Positions 54,379 to 63,867 of a stretch of DNA of 64,000 bases are shown here, in pieces. The position numbers were made by a program, and so were the translations under genes. The DNA lies in assembly GCF_036346595.1 (NCBI RefSeq), contig NZ_CP107834.1, forward strand, positions 4,092,001 to 4,156,000, in the 5' to 3' direction. The DNA comes from Streptomyces sp. NBC_00525. GTDB lineage: Bacteria > Actinomycetota > Actinomycetes > Streptomycetales > Streptomycetaceae. Numbering within the stretch: position 1 is the stretch's first letter; the number at the start of each line of letters is the position of its first letter. The notes under the pieces were generated by a model. That model did not search any database, was not told the origin of the DNA, and saw only the letters and a list, made by a program, of their open reading frames with translations.

Positions 54379-56151
54379 ATGCCCAAGACGACCCCGTACC
54401 CGGCCCGCACCCGTGCCGACTGGGAGCGGACGGCCGACCAACTGCTGTGCGCGGTACGCCCCTACGCCTCGCCCCGGCACGGCCGCATCGACCTCCCGGG
54501 ACCCCGCCCCAGCTGGTCCGGACCCGCGTCGGACGGCCTCGAAGGCTACGCCCGCACCTGGCTCCTCGCCGCCCTGCGCGTCGCCGGGGCCCGCGGCGAC
54601 GACCCGCACGGCCACCTCGACCGCTACGCCCAAGGACTCGCCGCCGGCACCTGCGCCCCGGCCGGCGGCCCGGACGCCTGGCCGGACATGGCCGGCACCC
54701 GCCAGGCCGTCGTGGAGTCCGCCTCCATAGCCCTCGGGCTGCGCCTCACCCGCCCCTGGCTCTGGGACAGCCTCGACGACACCACCCGGCAGCGCGTCGC
54801 GGGGTGGCTGCTGCCCGCCCTCGGCCCGTCCCCCGTGAACAACAACTGGTGGCTCTTCGGCCTCACCGTCGCCGGCTTCCTCCAGGACGCCGGCATCGAG
54901 ACCGACCGGGCCCGGCACACCATCGACCGCGCCCTGGCACGGATCGAGGACTGGTACTCGGGCGACGGCTGGTACAGCGACGGCCCCAACCGCTCCTTCG
55001 ACCACTACAACGCCTGGGCGATGCACCTCTACCCCGTCCTGCACGCCCACCTTGCCGGCGACCGCGACCTCCTGGACCGCTACGGCCCCCGGCTGCACCG
55101 CCATCTCGCCGACTACACCCGCATGTTCGGCGCGGACGGCGCGCCCATGCCGTTCGGCCGCTCCCTCACCTACCGGTTCGCCGCGGCCGCCGCCCCCTGG
55201 CTCGGCGCGCTGACCGGCCACACCCCGCTCGCCCCCGGCGCCACCCGCCGCCTCGCCTCCGCCACCCTCGGCCACTTCCTGGACCGGGGCGCCACCGACG
55301 CGAACGGCCTGCTCACCCTCGGCTGGCACGGTCCCTACGAGCCCCTGCTCCAGAGCTACTCCGGGCCCGCCTCCCCGTACTGGGCGTCCAAGGGCTTCCT
55401 CGGACTGCTGATGCCCGCGGACCACCCCGTCTGGACGGCCCCCGAGGAGCCGCTGCCCGTCGAGCGGGAGGACGCCGTGACCCTCCTCGGCCCGACCGGC
55501 ATGCTGCTCCAGTCCACCGCCGCGGACGGCCTGGTCCGCCTCCACAACCACGGCTCGAACCACGTGGGCGACGACGAGGACCCCGGCTACGCCCGCTTCG
55601 CGTACTCCACCCGCACCGGCCCCACCCACGGCGCCGTACGCGACAACCACTTCGCGCTGCTCCTCGACGGCGGGCCCACCACCCGCCGCACCGCCGAACC
55701 CCGCACCGCGGGACCCGGCGCCGCCGTCTCCGCGCACACCCCGCACCCCGGCGTCCGGGTCGTCTCCGCCACCCTCGCCCACGGCCGCGCCGAGGTCCGC
55801 GCGCACCTGGTCACCGGCGCGCCCGAGGGCACCCCCGTACGCCAGACCGGCTGGGCCACCAACGACCCGGCGCTCACCGCCCAGCTCCACCCGGTGCACG
55901 GCTACGGCGGCGCCGCGCACCGGCTCCCCGGCGGGTCCACGATGTTCGGCGAGACCTCCGGACTCCTCGCGGTGGACGGCGTCACCACCGGGGAGCGGTC
56001 CCTGTTCGTGGCCCTGGCCTCGCTCACCGGGGAGCCGGACCCGGACCCCGTCACCGCCCTCGCGGACGTGCGCGTCCAGGGCCCCGACGAGATCCGGGTG
56101 ACCTGGCACGACGGCACGACCGCCGTCCTGCGTGTCCCGGCGGAGTCCTGA
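54379..56151 (+). CDS. DUF2264 family protein, candidate glycan-degrading enzyme
   Basis: 590 residues. The first 350 residues look like an (alpha/alpha)-barrel, with ASDGLEGYARTWLLAALRVAG, NNNWWLFGLTVAGFLQDAG, YSGDGWYSDGPNRSFDHYNAWAMHLYPVLHA and GRSLTYRFAAAAAP, all typical of DUF2264. The last 220 residues are beta-rich. The fold resembles that of polysaccharide lyases and unsaturated-glycan hydrolases, but catalytic residues are not established. There is no signal peptide, so it should act in the cytosol on imported oligosaccharide. The ATG has AGGGGAG upstream. Shared promoter motif and position tie it to the ABC transporter. Confidence 0.85.
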   Translation: MPKTTPYPARTRADWERTADQLLCAVRPYASPRHGRIDLPGPRPSWSGPASDGLEGYARTWLLAALRVAGARGDDPHGHLDRYAQGLAAGTCAPAGGPDAWPDMAGTRQAVVESASIALGLRLTRPWLWDSLDDTTRQRVAGWLLPALGPSPVNNNWWLFGLTVAGFLQDAGIETDRARHTIDRALARIEDWYSGDGWYSDGPNRSFDHYNAWAMHLYPVLHAHLAGDRDLLDRYGPRLHRHLADYTRMFGADGAPMPFGRSLTYRFAAAAAPWLGALTGHTPLAPGATRRLASATLGHFLDRGATDANGLLTLGWHGPYEPLLQSYSGPASPYWASKGFLGLLMPADHPVWTAPEEPLPVEREDAVTLLGPTGMLLQSTAADGLVRLHNHGSNHVGDDEDPGYARFAYSTRTGPTHGAVRDNHFALLLDGGPTTRRTAEPRTAGPGAAVSAHTPHPGVRVVSATLAHGRAEVRAHLVTGAPEGTPVRQTGWATNDPALTAQLHPVHGYGGAAHRLPGGSTMFGETSGLLAVDGVTTGERSLFVALASLTGEPDPDPVTALADVRVQGPDEIRVTWHDGTTAVLRVPAES

Positions 56152-56187
56152 GCGGACCGCGCCGGGACACCTCGCGCCCGTCCCGGT

Positions 56188-56961
56188 CTACTGCGGGCCG
56201 TACTTGCGGCCCGTACGCGAGCTGATCCCGCCCAGCAGGCCGCGCGGTGCCAGCTTCGCGGCGCCCATCAGGGCCTTGTAGCGCGGGTCCGGGATCGACA
56301 CCGTCTTCCCGCGCGCCAGGTCGGCGAGCGCCGTGCTCACCAGCTTGTCCGCGTCGAGCCACATCCAGCCGGGGATGTTGTCCGTGCCCATCCCGGCCCG
56401 CTGGTGGAACTCCGTACGCACGAAGCCCGGACACAGCGCCATCAGCCGCACGCCCGACCCGGCCAGGTCCTTCGCCGCGCCCTGGCTGAACTGCACCACC
56501 CACGCCTTGGACGCCCCGTAGGTGCCGCGCGGCAGGAACGCGGCGACCGAGGCCACGTTGACGATGCCGCCCCTGCCGCGCTCGCGCATGGCGGGCGCGG
56601 CGGCGGAGGTCAGCCGCAGCACCGCCTCGCAGTGCACCTTCAGCATGGCCAGCTCGTCGGCCATCGGGACCTCCAGATAGCGGCCCCTGTTGCCGAACCC
56701 GGCGTTGTTCACCAGGAGATCGACCGGCCGTCTGCGGTCGCCGAGACGTTTCTCGACCGCGCCGATGCCCTTGTCCTCGGACAGGTCCGCCCGCAGCACC
56801 TCCGCCTCGATGCCGTGCCGGTCGTGCAGTTCGGTCGCCTGCTCGCGCAGCCGGTCCGCGTCCCGTGCCACCAGGACCAGGTCGTACCCGTCGGCGGCGA
56901 GCCGCCGGGCGAAGGCGGCACCGATGCCCGCCGTCGCGCCCGTGATCAGTGCAGTCGTCAT
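56188..56961 (-). CDS. Short-chain dehydrogenase/reductase
   Basis: 257 residues of classical SDR type: TALITGATAGIGAAFARRLAADGYDLVLVARD (TGxxxGIG), LLVNNAGFGNRG (NNAG), NVASVAAFLPRGTYGASKAW with the serine and YxxxK, and LCPGFVRTEF. NAD(P)-dependent oxidoreductase of unknown substrate. It converges on the DUF2264 gene with 36 bases between stops. Confidence 0.92.
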   Translation of the reverse strand: MTTALITGATAGIGAAFARRLAADGYDLVLVARDADRLREQATELHDRHGIEAEVLRADLSEDKGIGAVEKRLGDRRRPVDLLVNNAGFGNRGRYLEVPMADELAMLKVHCEAVLRLTSAAAPAMRERGRGGIVNVASVAAFLPRGTYGASKAWVVQFSQGAAKDLAGSGVRLMALCPGFVRTEFHQRAGMGTDNIPGWMWLDADKLVSTALADLARGKTVSIPDPRYKALMGAAKLAPRGLLGGISSRTGRKYGPQ

Positions 56962-57062
56962 ACGCGGCACGGTAGAGCATCGGAATCCGGCCGTCCCCCG
57001 CCCCCGGCGCCGCTCCCGGACCCGGCCGCTCCCGGCCCCCGAGCCCCCGCGTCGGGAGCTCG

Positions 57063-57743
57063 TCACGAGGCGGGGAGCCGCGCCTCGTACGCGCGCGCCC
57101 TGCGCAGCGACTCGGGGTGCAGGGCGGCCCCGGCCGGCAGCAGCAGCGGCAGCAGGTCGCGCCGCGTCGTCACCGCCCTGAACTGCAGCTCCACCGTCAC
57201 CTCGTGGTCCGGCCGGTACACGATCTCGACCGGGTCGCCCGCCCGCACGGTGCCCGGCGCGACGACCCGGAGGTACGCCCCCGGCGCCGCCGCGCGGGTG
57301 AACCGCTTGACCCAGCGCTCCTCGCCCAGATGACCGGCGAACGTACGGCACGGAATCCGGCCACTGGTCACCTCCAGGACCAGGCCGTCGCCGATCCGCC
57401 AGCGCTCCCCGATCAGCGCGGTGCTCACCGCCAGCCCGGCCGTGGTCAGGTTCTCGCCGAACGAGCCGTTGGGCAGCGGCCGGCCAAGCTCCCGCTCCCA
57501 GTTGTCCAGGTCCTCGCGCGCGAAGACGTAGACGGCCTGGTCGGAGCCGCCGTGATGGCGCAGGTCGCACACCGCGTCCCCGGCGAGACCGCTGCCGCCC
57601 TCGCCCTTCGGACCCGGGTCGGCGACCCGGACCGGCCCGTCGACGGGCCGCTTGTCGATCCCCGTCCGGCCACCCGGCGCATCGGTGTAGGAGACCGGAG
57701 CGGGACGCCCCGCGTTCACGGTCAGCACAGTCATCGCGGTCAT
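57063..57743 (-). CDS. MOSC-domain protein
   Basis: 226 residues, starting VLTVNAGRPAPVSY and containing CDLRHHGGSDQAVYVFAREDLDNWERELGR, GSFGENLTTAGL, and the conserved cysteine in SGRIPCRTFAGHLG. This is the YiiM-like MOSC type, associated with molybdenum-cofactor sulfur carriage or with detoxification of N-hydroxylated bases. The start may be ATG 57743 or ATG 57734. It is divergent from a LysR-type regulator that may control it. Confidence 0.9.
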   Translation of the reverse strand: MTAMTVLTVNAGRPAPVSYTDAPGGRTGIDKRPVDGPVRVADPGPKGEGGSGLAGDAVCDLRHHGGSDQAVYVFAREDLDNWERELGRPLPNGSFGENLTTAGLAVSTALIGERWRIGDGLVLEVTSGRIPCRTFAGHLGEERWVKRFTRAAAPGAYLRVVAPGTVRAGDPVEIVYRPDHEVTVELQFRAVTTRRDLLPLLLPAGAALHPESLRRARAYEARLPAS

Positions 57744-57772
57744 ACCGGAACGCTACCCAAGGCCCACCCAAA

Positions 57773-57808
57773 GTCGCTTGCGAATAACTCGCGGATGCCC
57801 CAAGCGAC
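57773..57808. promoter_or_regulatory. Inverted repeat between MOSC and LysR genes
   Basis: GTCGCTTG (57773-57780) and CAAGCGAC (57801-57808) form a perfect 8-bp repeat with a 20-base spacer in the 80-base divergent gap. LysR-type regulators usually bind such sites to control both their own gene and the divergent one. Confidence 0.5.
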
Positions 57809-57823
57809 GCTTATGCTCAAAGG

Positions 57824-58714
57824 GTGATCGAAGCCCGCCACCTCCGCGTCCTGCGCGCCGTGTCCGCCACCGGCTCCTTCTCCGCCGCCGCCCGCGAACT
57901 CGGCTGCACCCAGCCCGCCGTCAGCCAGCAGATGAAGGCCCTGGAGTCCTCCGCCGGGACCACCCTGCTCATCCGCACCGGCCGCGAGATGCGACTGACC
58001 GAGGCGGGCGAGGCGCTCGTGCGGCACGCCTCCGGCATCCTGGCCGGGCTCACCGCCGCCGAGGAGGAGGTCGCCGCGATCGCCGGGCTGCGGGCCGGCC
58101 GGGTCCGCCTGGTCTCGTTCCCCAGCGGCAGTTCCTCGCTGGTGCCCGGCGCCCTCGCCGCGCTCAGGGCCGCGCACCCCGGCACCCGCGTCTCGCTGGT
58201 GGAGGCCGAACCGCCCCGGTCCGTGGAGATGCTGCGCGCCGGCGACTGCGACATCGCGCTCGCCTTCCGCTACGGCGAGCCGGGCGCCGAGTGGGACGAC
58301 CTCGTGGTGCGCCCGCTGCTCACGGACCGGCTGACCGGGCTCGTCCCGGAGGGGCACGCGCTGGCGGGCCGGGACGCCGTGGGCATCTCCGAACTCGCCG
58401 GCGAGTCCTGGATCGCCGGGTGCCCCCGGTGCCGCAGGCAGCTGGTGGAGGTGTGCGAGGAGTCCGGGTTCACGCCGCGCATCGACTTCGCCACCGACGA
58501 CTACCCGGCGGTGATCGGCCTGGTCGGCGCGGGCCTGGGCGTGGCGGTGCTGCCGGCGCTGGCGATCGAGTCGGTACGGCCGCGGGGCGCCGTGACCGTC
58601 ACGGTGGAGCCGGCCATCGAGCGCGAGATCGTGGCGCTGACCCTGCCCGACCTGGCGCGGGTGCCGGCCGTGGCGGCCACCCTGGACCGGCTCGCCCTGG
58701 CGGCCGCGCGCTGA
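57824..58714 (+). CDS. LysR-family transcriptional regulator
   Basis: 296 residues. The N-terminal HTH is standard: EARHLRVLRAVSATGSFSAAARELGCTQPAVSQQMKALE, followed by the linker helix and a periplasmic-binding-type effector domain from about residue 90 (GRVRLVSFPSGSSSLVPGALAALRAAHPGTRVSLVEAEP). Two cysteines in AGCPRCRRQL (about 201-210) could sense redox state or metal. The GTG start has AAAGG upstream. Its likely target is the divergent MOSC gene. Confidence 0.93.
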   Translation: MIEARHLRVLRAVSATGSFSAAARELGCTQPAVSQQMKALESSAGTTLLIRTGREMRLTEAGEALVRHASGILAGLTAAEEEVAAIAGLRAGRVRLVSFPSGSSSLVPGALAALRAAHPGTRVSLVEAEPPRSVEMLRAGDCDIALAFRYGEPGAEWDDLVVRPLLTDRLTGLVPEGHALAGRDAVGISELAGESWIAGCPRCRRQLVEVCEESGFTPRIDFATDDYPAVIGLVGAGLGVAVLPALAIESVRPRGAVTVTVEPAIEREIVALTLPDLARVPAVAATLDRLALAAAR

Positions 58715-58757
58715 GGGGCGCGCAGGCTCCCGTCGCGAGGGCGGGGCGGGCGTCTGA

Positions 58758-58769
58758 AGAAACGTTTCT
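58758..58769. repeat. Perfect 12-base palindrome between LysR and whiD genes
   Basis: AGAAACGTTTCT lies in the 81-base gap between two converging genes. It is A/T-rich in a very GC-rich context. It could be a short terminator stem or a protein-binding site; nothing else in the gap is informative. Confidence 0.45.
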
Positions 58770-58795
58770 GTGCTGTGGTGCGGCGGCGTAGGCCG

Positions 58796-59122
58796 TCAGT
58801 CGTGCCCGTGCGGGGAGGCGGGGGCCGCCGCCGTGATGAGCCGGTTGCGGGCGCGCCCCATCAGCTCCTCGCGCTCGTCCTCGGTCAGGCCGCCCCACAC
58901 TCCGTAGGGCTCGCGGACGGCCAGGGCGTGGGCCGCGCACTCGGCGCGTACCGGGCAGCGCATGCACACCTCCTTCGCGGAGGTCTCGCGGGCGCTGCGG
59001 GCGGCGCCGCGTTCCCCCTCGGGGTGGAAGAAGAGCGAGCTGTCGACCCCGCGGCAGGCCGCGAGCAGCTGCCAGTCCCACAGATCGGCGTTGGGTCCGG
59101 GAAGGCGGGAGAAATCGGCCAT
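58796..59122 (-). CDS. whiD: WhiB-like developmental protein WhiD
   Basis: 108 residues, MADFSRLPGPNADLWDWQLLAACRGVDSSLFFHPEGE at the start. The four cluster cysteines are in AACRG, EVCMRCP and AECAAH (spacing C-x2-C-x5-C for the last three), followed by the GVWGG turn and a basic C-terminus. It matches WhiD of Streptomyces coelicolor as I know it, including its place next to bldM. WhiD carries an oxygen- and NO-sensitive [4Fe-4S] cluster and is needed for late sporulation, probably by binding the principal sigma factor. Confidence 0.95.
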   Translation of the reverse strand: MADFSRLPGPNADLWDWQLLAACRGVDSSLFFHPEGERGAARSARETSAKEVCMRCPVRAECAAHALAVREPYGVWGGLTEDEREELMGRARNRLITAAAPASPHGHD

Positions 59123-59512
59123 TGCTTGTCCCCTCGAAACCGTGATGAGTCGATGACCGCGTACAAGACCGTACATCTACGGTGCTAGTAGATGTAAATA
59201 TGACTGATTGCGAATCTAGCCACAGACACCACCAAAAGGGAAGAAATCCCGCTAAATGGGGCACTCGCTACGCCAAAATTTCGGTTGACGGCTGGACGAC
59301 CCGTGGCGCTCTGCTCCGTGAGCGCTTCCTCACGTAGAGTGCCGAACCCGCTCTTCCCACCCGTAACTCTTTCGAGTGACCGTCGTTGAACGTGCGGAGG
59401 CGGTTGACAGAAAGAGCGATCGGGCAGGTGTCCGAGAGCGTCAACCGCACAGGTGACGACTTGTAACAGCCTGGAGGCTCAAGGTGACGCGCATCAGCTG
59501 CGGAGGGCGGTC
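59123..59512. promoter_or_regulatory. Divergent whiD / bldM control region
   Basis: 390 bases without a credible gene, A/T-rich for this genome. On the whiD side is a perfect 9-bp inverted repeat TACATCTAC (59172-59180) and GTAGATGTA (59188-59196). On the bldM side are a sigma-BldN-type promoter (59362-59389), a near-perfect repeat GTAACTC/GAGTGAC (59363-59380) overlapping it, and a TTGACA hexamer (59404-59409). GGAGGG precedes the bldM ATG. Confidence 0.7.
59362..59389 (+). promoter_or_regulatory. Sigma-BldN-type promoter of bldM
   Basis: CGTAAC, 16 bases, CGTTGA, about 123 bases before the bldM start. This fits the sigma-BldN-dependent bldM P1 promoter known from Streptomyces coelicolor, as I recall it. 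The overlapping inverted repeat could be a BldD-type site, though its spacing is wider than the consensus. Confidence 0.8.
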
Positions 59513-60124
59513 ATGACTTCCGTCCTCGTCTGCGACGACTCCCCGCTTGCCCGAGAAGCGCTCCGTCGCGCGGTCGCGACCGTGCCCGGCGTCGAGCGTG
59601 TGACGACGGCCGCCAACGGCGAGGAAGTCCTCCGCCGCTGGGGCGCCGACCGTTCGGATCTGATTCTCATGGACGTACGCATGCCCGGACTCGGGGGGGT
59701 GGAGACGGTCAGGCGGCTGCTTTCCGCCGATCCCGGCGCCCGGATCATCATGCTGACCGTCGCCGAGGACCTGGACGGCGTCGCGCTCGCGGTCGCCGCC
59801 GGCGCCCGCGGCTATCTCCACAAGGACGCCTCGCGGGCCGAGCTGCGCGCGACCGTCACCCAGGCGCTGGCCGACCCGACCTGGCGGCTCGCCCCGCGCC
59901 GGCTGCGGTCGGCCGAGATGGGTGCGGCGCCGACGCTCACCGCCCGCGAGATCCAGGTTCTCGAAGGGATGAGCCACGGCCGCTCCAACGCGGAGATCGG
60001 CCGTGAGCTCTTCCTCTCCGAGGACACGGTGAAGACACACGCACGGCGGCTCTTCAAGAAGCTCGGCGCGTCGGACCGGGCGCACGCGGTGGCCCTCGGC
60101 TTCCGCTGGGGCCTGGTCCGCTGA
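59513..60124 (+). CDS. bldM: Atypical response regulator BldM
   Basis: 203 residues, identical in length to BldM of S. coelicolor. The receiver domain (about 1-120) has TSVLVCDDSPLAREALRRAV and ILMDVRMPGLGGVETVRRLL with the phosphoacceptor-type aspartate; the C-terminal NarL-type HTH (about 140-200) has LTAREIQVLEGMSHGRSNAEIGRELFLSEDTVKTHARRLFKKLG. BldM acts in aerial growth and sporulation, alone or as a heterodimer with WhiI, and is thought to work without phosphorylation. The ATG has GGAGGG upstream. Confidence 0.96.
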   Translation: MTSVLVCDDSPLAREALRRAVATVPGVERVTTAANGEEVLRRWGADRSDLILMDVRMPGLGGVETVRRLLSADPGARIIMLTVAEDLDGVALAVAAGARGYLHKDASRAELRATVTQALADPTWRLAPRRLRSAEMGAAPTLTAREIQVLEGMSHGRSNAEIGRELFLSEDTVKTHARRLFKKLGASDRAHAVALGFRWGLVR

Positions 60125-60130
60125 CGACAC

Positions 60131-60156
60131 GCCCAGGGGCCCGGCGGCCCCTGGGC
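60131..60156 (+). terminator. Hairpin after bldM
   Basis: GCCCAGGGGC (60131-60140) and GCCCCTGGGC (60147-60156) form a perfect 10-bp stem with a 6-base loop, six bases past the bldM stop. Confidence 0.8.
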
Positions 60157-60284
60157 GGGGGGTGCGGCGCGAGCCGTACCCCGCCGATCCGGCGGTATGT
60201 GACGCTTCCCGGCCGATGCCGCATCCTTGAGACGTGGAGTTCCTCGGGAACGATTCGGTCGCGCGGAAGGGGAGGGCGCAGGAC

Positions 60285-60950
60285 ATGACTTCCGGCGCAC
60301 CCGCTCATAACGCTTCGGTGCACAACTACGGAGGCGGTGCCACGGACGACAAGGGGCCGGGGCACCATGGTTCGATGCGCGACGACGGAACGACGGTGAT
60401 CGGTGCCCTGGTGCACCGAGCCGTCGAGGGCGACGCGCAGGCCACCCACGATCTGCTGGCCCACGTCCACCCACTCGCCCTGCGCTACTGCCGGTCCCGG
60501 CTCAGCCGGCTCCCCGGTGATGCCCGTCACTTCGTCGAGGACCTCGCCCAGGAGGTCTGCGTCGCCGTGCTCATGGCGCTGCCACGCTACAAGGACACCG
60601 GCAGGCCCTTCGAGGCCTTCGTCTTCGCCATCGCCGGGCACAAGGTGGCCGATCTCCAGCGCGCCGCGATGCGCCATCCGGGATCGACCGCCGTGCCCTC
60701 CGACGAGATGCCGGAACGGCCCGACGACTCCCTGGGGCCCGAGGAGCGGGCGCTGCTCAGCAGCGACGCGGCCTGGGCCAAGAAGCTCCTGGCCAACCTC
60801 CCGGAGAACCAGCGCGAACTGCTCGTGCTGCGCGTCGCCGTGGGGCTGACCGCCGAGGAGACCGGGCAGATGCTCGGCATGTCGCCGGGCGCCGTCCGGG
60901 TCGCCCAGCACCGGGCCCTGAGCAGGCTGCGCGCCCTCGCGGAGCAGTGA
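60285..60950 (+). CDS. shbA: ECF-type RNA polymerase sigma factor ShbA
   Basis: 221 residues from the chosen ATG. Region 2 is [32 protein letters not shown]...[45 protein letters not shown], and region 4 is [47 protein letters not shown]. Sequence and position between bldM and guaB match ShbA, which transcribes the principal sigma gene hrdB in streptomycetes. I chose ATG 60285 because AAGGGGAGGG lies upstream; a GTG at 60234 would add 17 residues. Confidence 0.92.
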   Translation: MTSGAPAHNASVHNYGGGATDDKGPGHHGSMRDDGTTVIGALVHRAVEGDAQATHDLLAHVHPLALRYCRSRLSRLPGDARHFVEDLAQEVCVAVLMALPRYKDTGRPFEAFVFAIAGHKVADLQRAAMRHPGSTAVPSDEMPERPDDSLGPEERALLSSDAAWAKKLLANLPENQRELLVLRVAVGLTAEETGQMLGMSPGAVRVAQHRALSRLRALAEQ

Positions 60951-61028
60951 GCCGGGCGCTGCCGTAGGAAGCTACAGAAACCGCGGGTGATCTTGCTCGT
61001 GGAATGAGACGCCTCCCGAGGCCGTTAG

Positions 61029-62573
<1,545 letters not shown>

Positions 62574-62588
62574 CGCGACAGCACAGGT

Positions 62589-62622
62589 GAGGGGCGGTCC
62601 GGGGTTCCCGGAGCCGCCCCTC
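62589..62622 (+). terminator. Hairpin after guaB
   Basis: GAGGGGCGG (62589-62597) and CCGCCCCTC (62614-62622) form the outer stem, and TCCGGG / CCCGGA extend it with one bulged G around a 3-base loop. Confidence 0.75.
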
Positions 62623-62678
62623 CTTGGCGTGTCGGGGATACTGGACAGCGCAGACGCAGAGGGAAAGGCCACATCATC

Positions 62679-63803
62679 GTGACTGAGATCGAGATCGGGC
62701 GCGGCAAGCGCGGCCGCCGGGCATACGCATTCGACGACATCGCCGTCGTCCCGAGCCGCCGCACCCGCGACCCGAAGGAGGTCTCGATCGCCTGGCAGAT
62801 CGACGCCTACCGCTTCGAGCTGCCGTTCCTGGCCGCCCCGATGGACTCGGTGGTGTCCCCGCAGCACGCCATCCGCATCGGTGAGCTGGGCGGTCTCGGC
62901 GTGCTCAACCTCGAAGGGCTGTGGACGCGCTACGAGGACCCGCAGCCGCTGCTCGACGAGATCGCCGAGATGCCGGCCGCGACCGCGACCCGCCGCCTCC
63001 AGGAGATCTACGCCGCGCCCATCCAGGCCGACCTGATCGGGCAGCGCATCAAGGAGGTCCGCGACTCCGGCGTCGTCACCGCCGCCGCGCTCTCCCCGCA
63101 GCGCACCGCCCAGTTCTCCAAGGCCGTCGTGGACGCCGGCGTGGACATCTTCGTCATCCGGGGCACCACGGTCTCCGCCGAGCACGTCTCGGGCGCGGCC
63201 GAGCCGCTGAACCTCAAGCAGTTCATCTACGAGCTGGACGTGCCGGTGATCGTCGGCGGCTGCGCCACGTACACCGCCGCCCTGCACCTGATGCGGACCG
63301 GCGCGGCCGGTGTCCTCGTCGGCTTCGGCGGCGGCGCCGCGCACACCACGCGCAACGTGTTCGGCATCCAGGTCCCGATGGCGACCGCCGTCGCCGACGT
63401 GGCCGGTGCCCGCCGCGACTACATGGACGAGTCCGGCGGCCGGTACGTGCACGTCATCGCGGACGGCGGCGTCGGCTGGTCCGGCGACCTGCCGAAGGCG
63501 ATCGCCTGCGGCGCTGACGCCGTGATGATGGGCTCCCCGCTGGCCCGCGCCACGGACGCGCCGGGCCGCGGCCGGCACTGGGGCATGGAGGCCGTCCACG
63601 AGGACGTGCCGCGCGGCAAGCTGGTGGACCTCGGCACGGTCGGCACCACGGAGGAGGTCCTCACCGGCCCCGCGCACACCCCGGACGGCGCGATGAACAT
63701 CTTCGGCGCCCTGCGCCGCGCGATGGCCACGACGGGCTACAGCGAGCTGAAGGAGTTCCAGCGCGTCGAGGTGACGGTCGCCGACTCCCAGCACCGCCGC
63801 TGA
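62679..63803 (+). CDS. guaB3: GuaB3-type IMP dehydrogenase family protein
   Basis: 374 residues, shorter than GuaB because it lacks the CBS domains. It opens with IGRGKRGRRAYAFDDIAVVPSRRTRDPKEVSIAWQID and carries LPFLAAPMDSVVSP, FVIRGTTVSAEHVSG, VIVGGCATYTAALHLMRTGAAGVLVGFGGGAAHTTRNVFGI in the catalytic-loop region and YVHVIADGGVGWSGDLPKAIACGADAVMMGSPLARATDAPGRG. GuaB3 is widespread in actinobacteria and cyanobacteria; IMP dehydrogenase or GMP reductase activity is possible. The GTG start has GAGGGAAAGG upstream. Confidence 0.93.
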   Translation: MTEIEIGRGKRGRRAYAFDDIAVVPSRRTRDPKEVSIAWQIDAYRFELPFLAAPMDSVVSPQHAIRIGELGGLGVLNLEGLWTRYEDPQPLLDEIAEMPAATATRRLQEIYAAPIQADLIGQRIKEVRDSGVVTAAALSPQRTAQFSKAVVDAGVDIFVIRGTTVSAEHVSGAAEPLNLKQFIYELDVPVIVGGCATYTAALHLMRTGAAGVLVGFGGGAAHTTRNVFGIQVPMATAVADVAGARRDYMDESGGRYVHVIADGGVGWSGDLPKAIACGADAVMMGSPLARATDAPGRGRHWGMEAVHEDVPRGKLVDLGTVGTTEEVLTGPAHTPDGAMNIFGALRRAMATTGYSELKEFQRVEVTVADSQHRR

Positions 63804-63818
63804 CCCCCCGTACACCCG

Positions 63819-63855
63819 GAAGGGCCCGGACCGCGACAAGCGGTCCGGGCCCTTC
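63819..63855. terminator. Bidirectional hairpin between guaB3 and the last gene
   Basis: GAAGGGCCCGGACCG (63819-63833) and CGGTCCGGGCCCTTC (63841-63855) form a perfect 15-bp stem with a 7-base loop between two converging genes. Confidence 0.88.
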
Positions 63856-63867
63856 GGCGTTCCGGGG

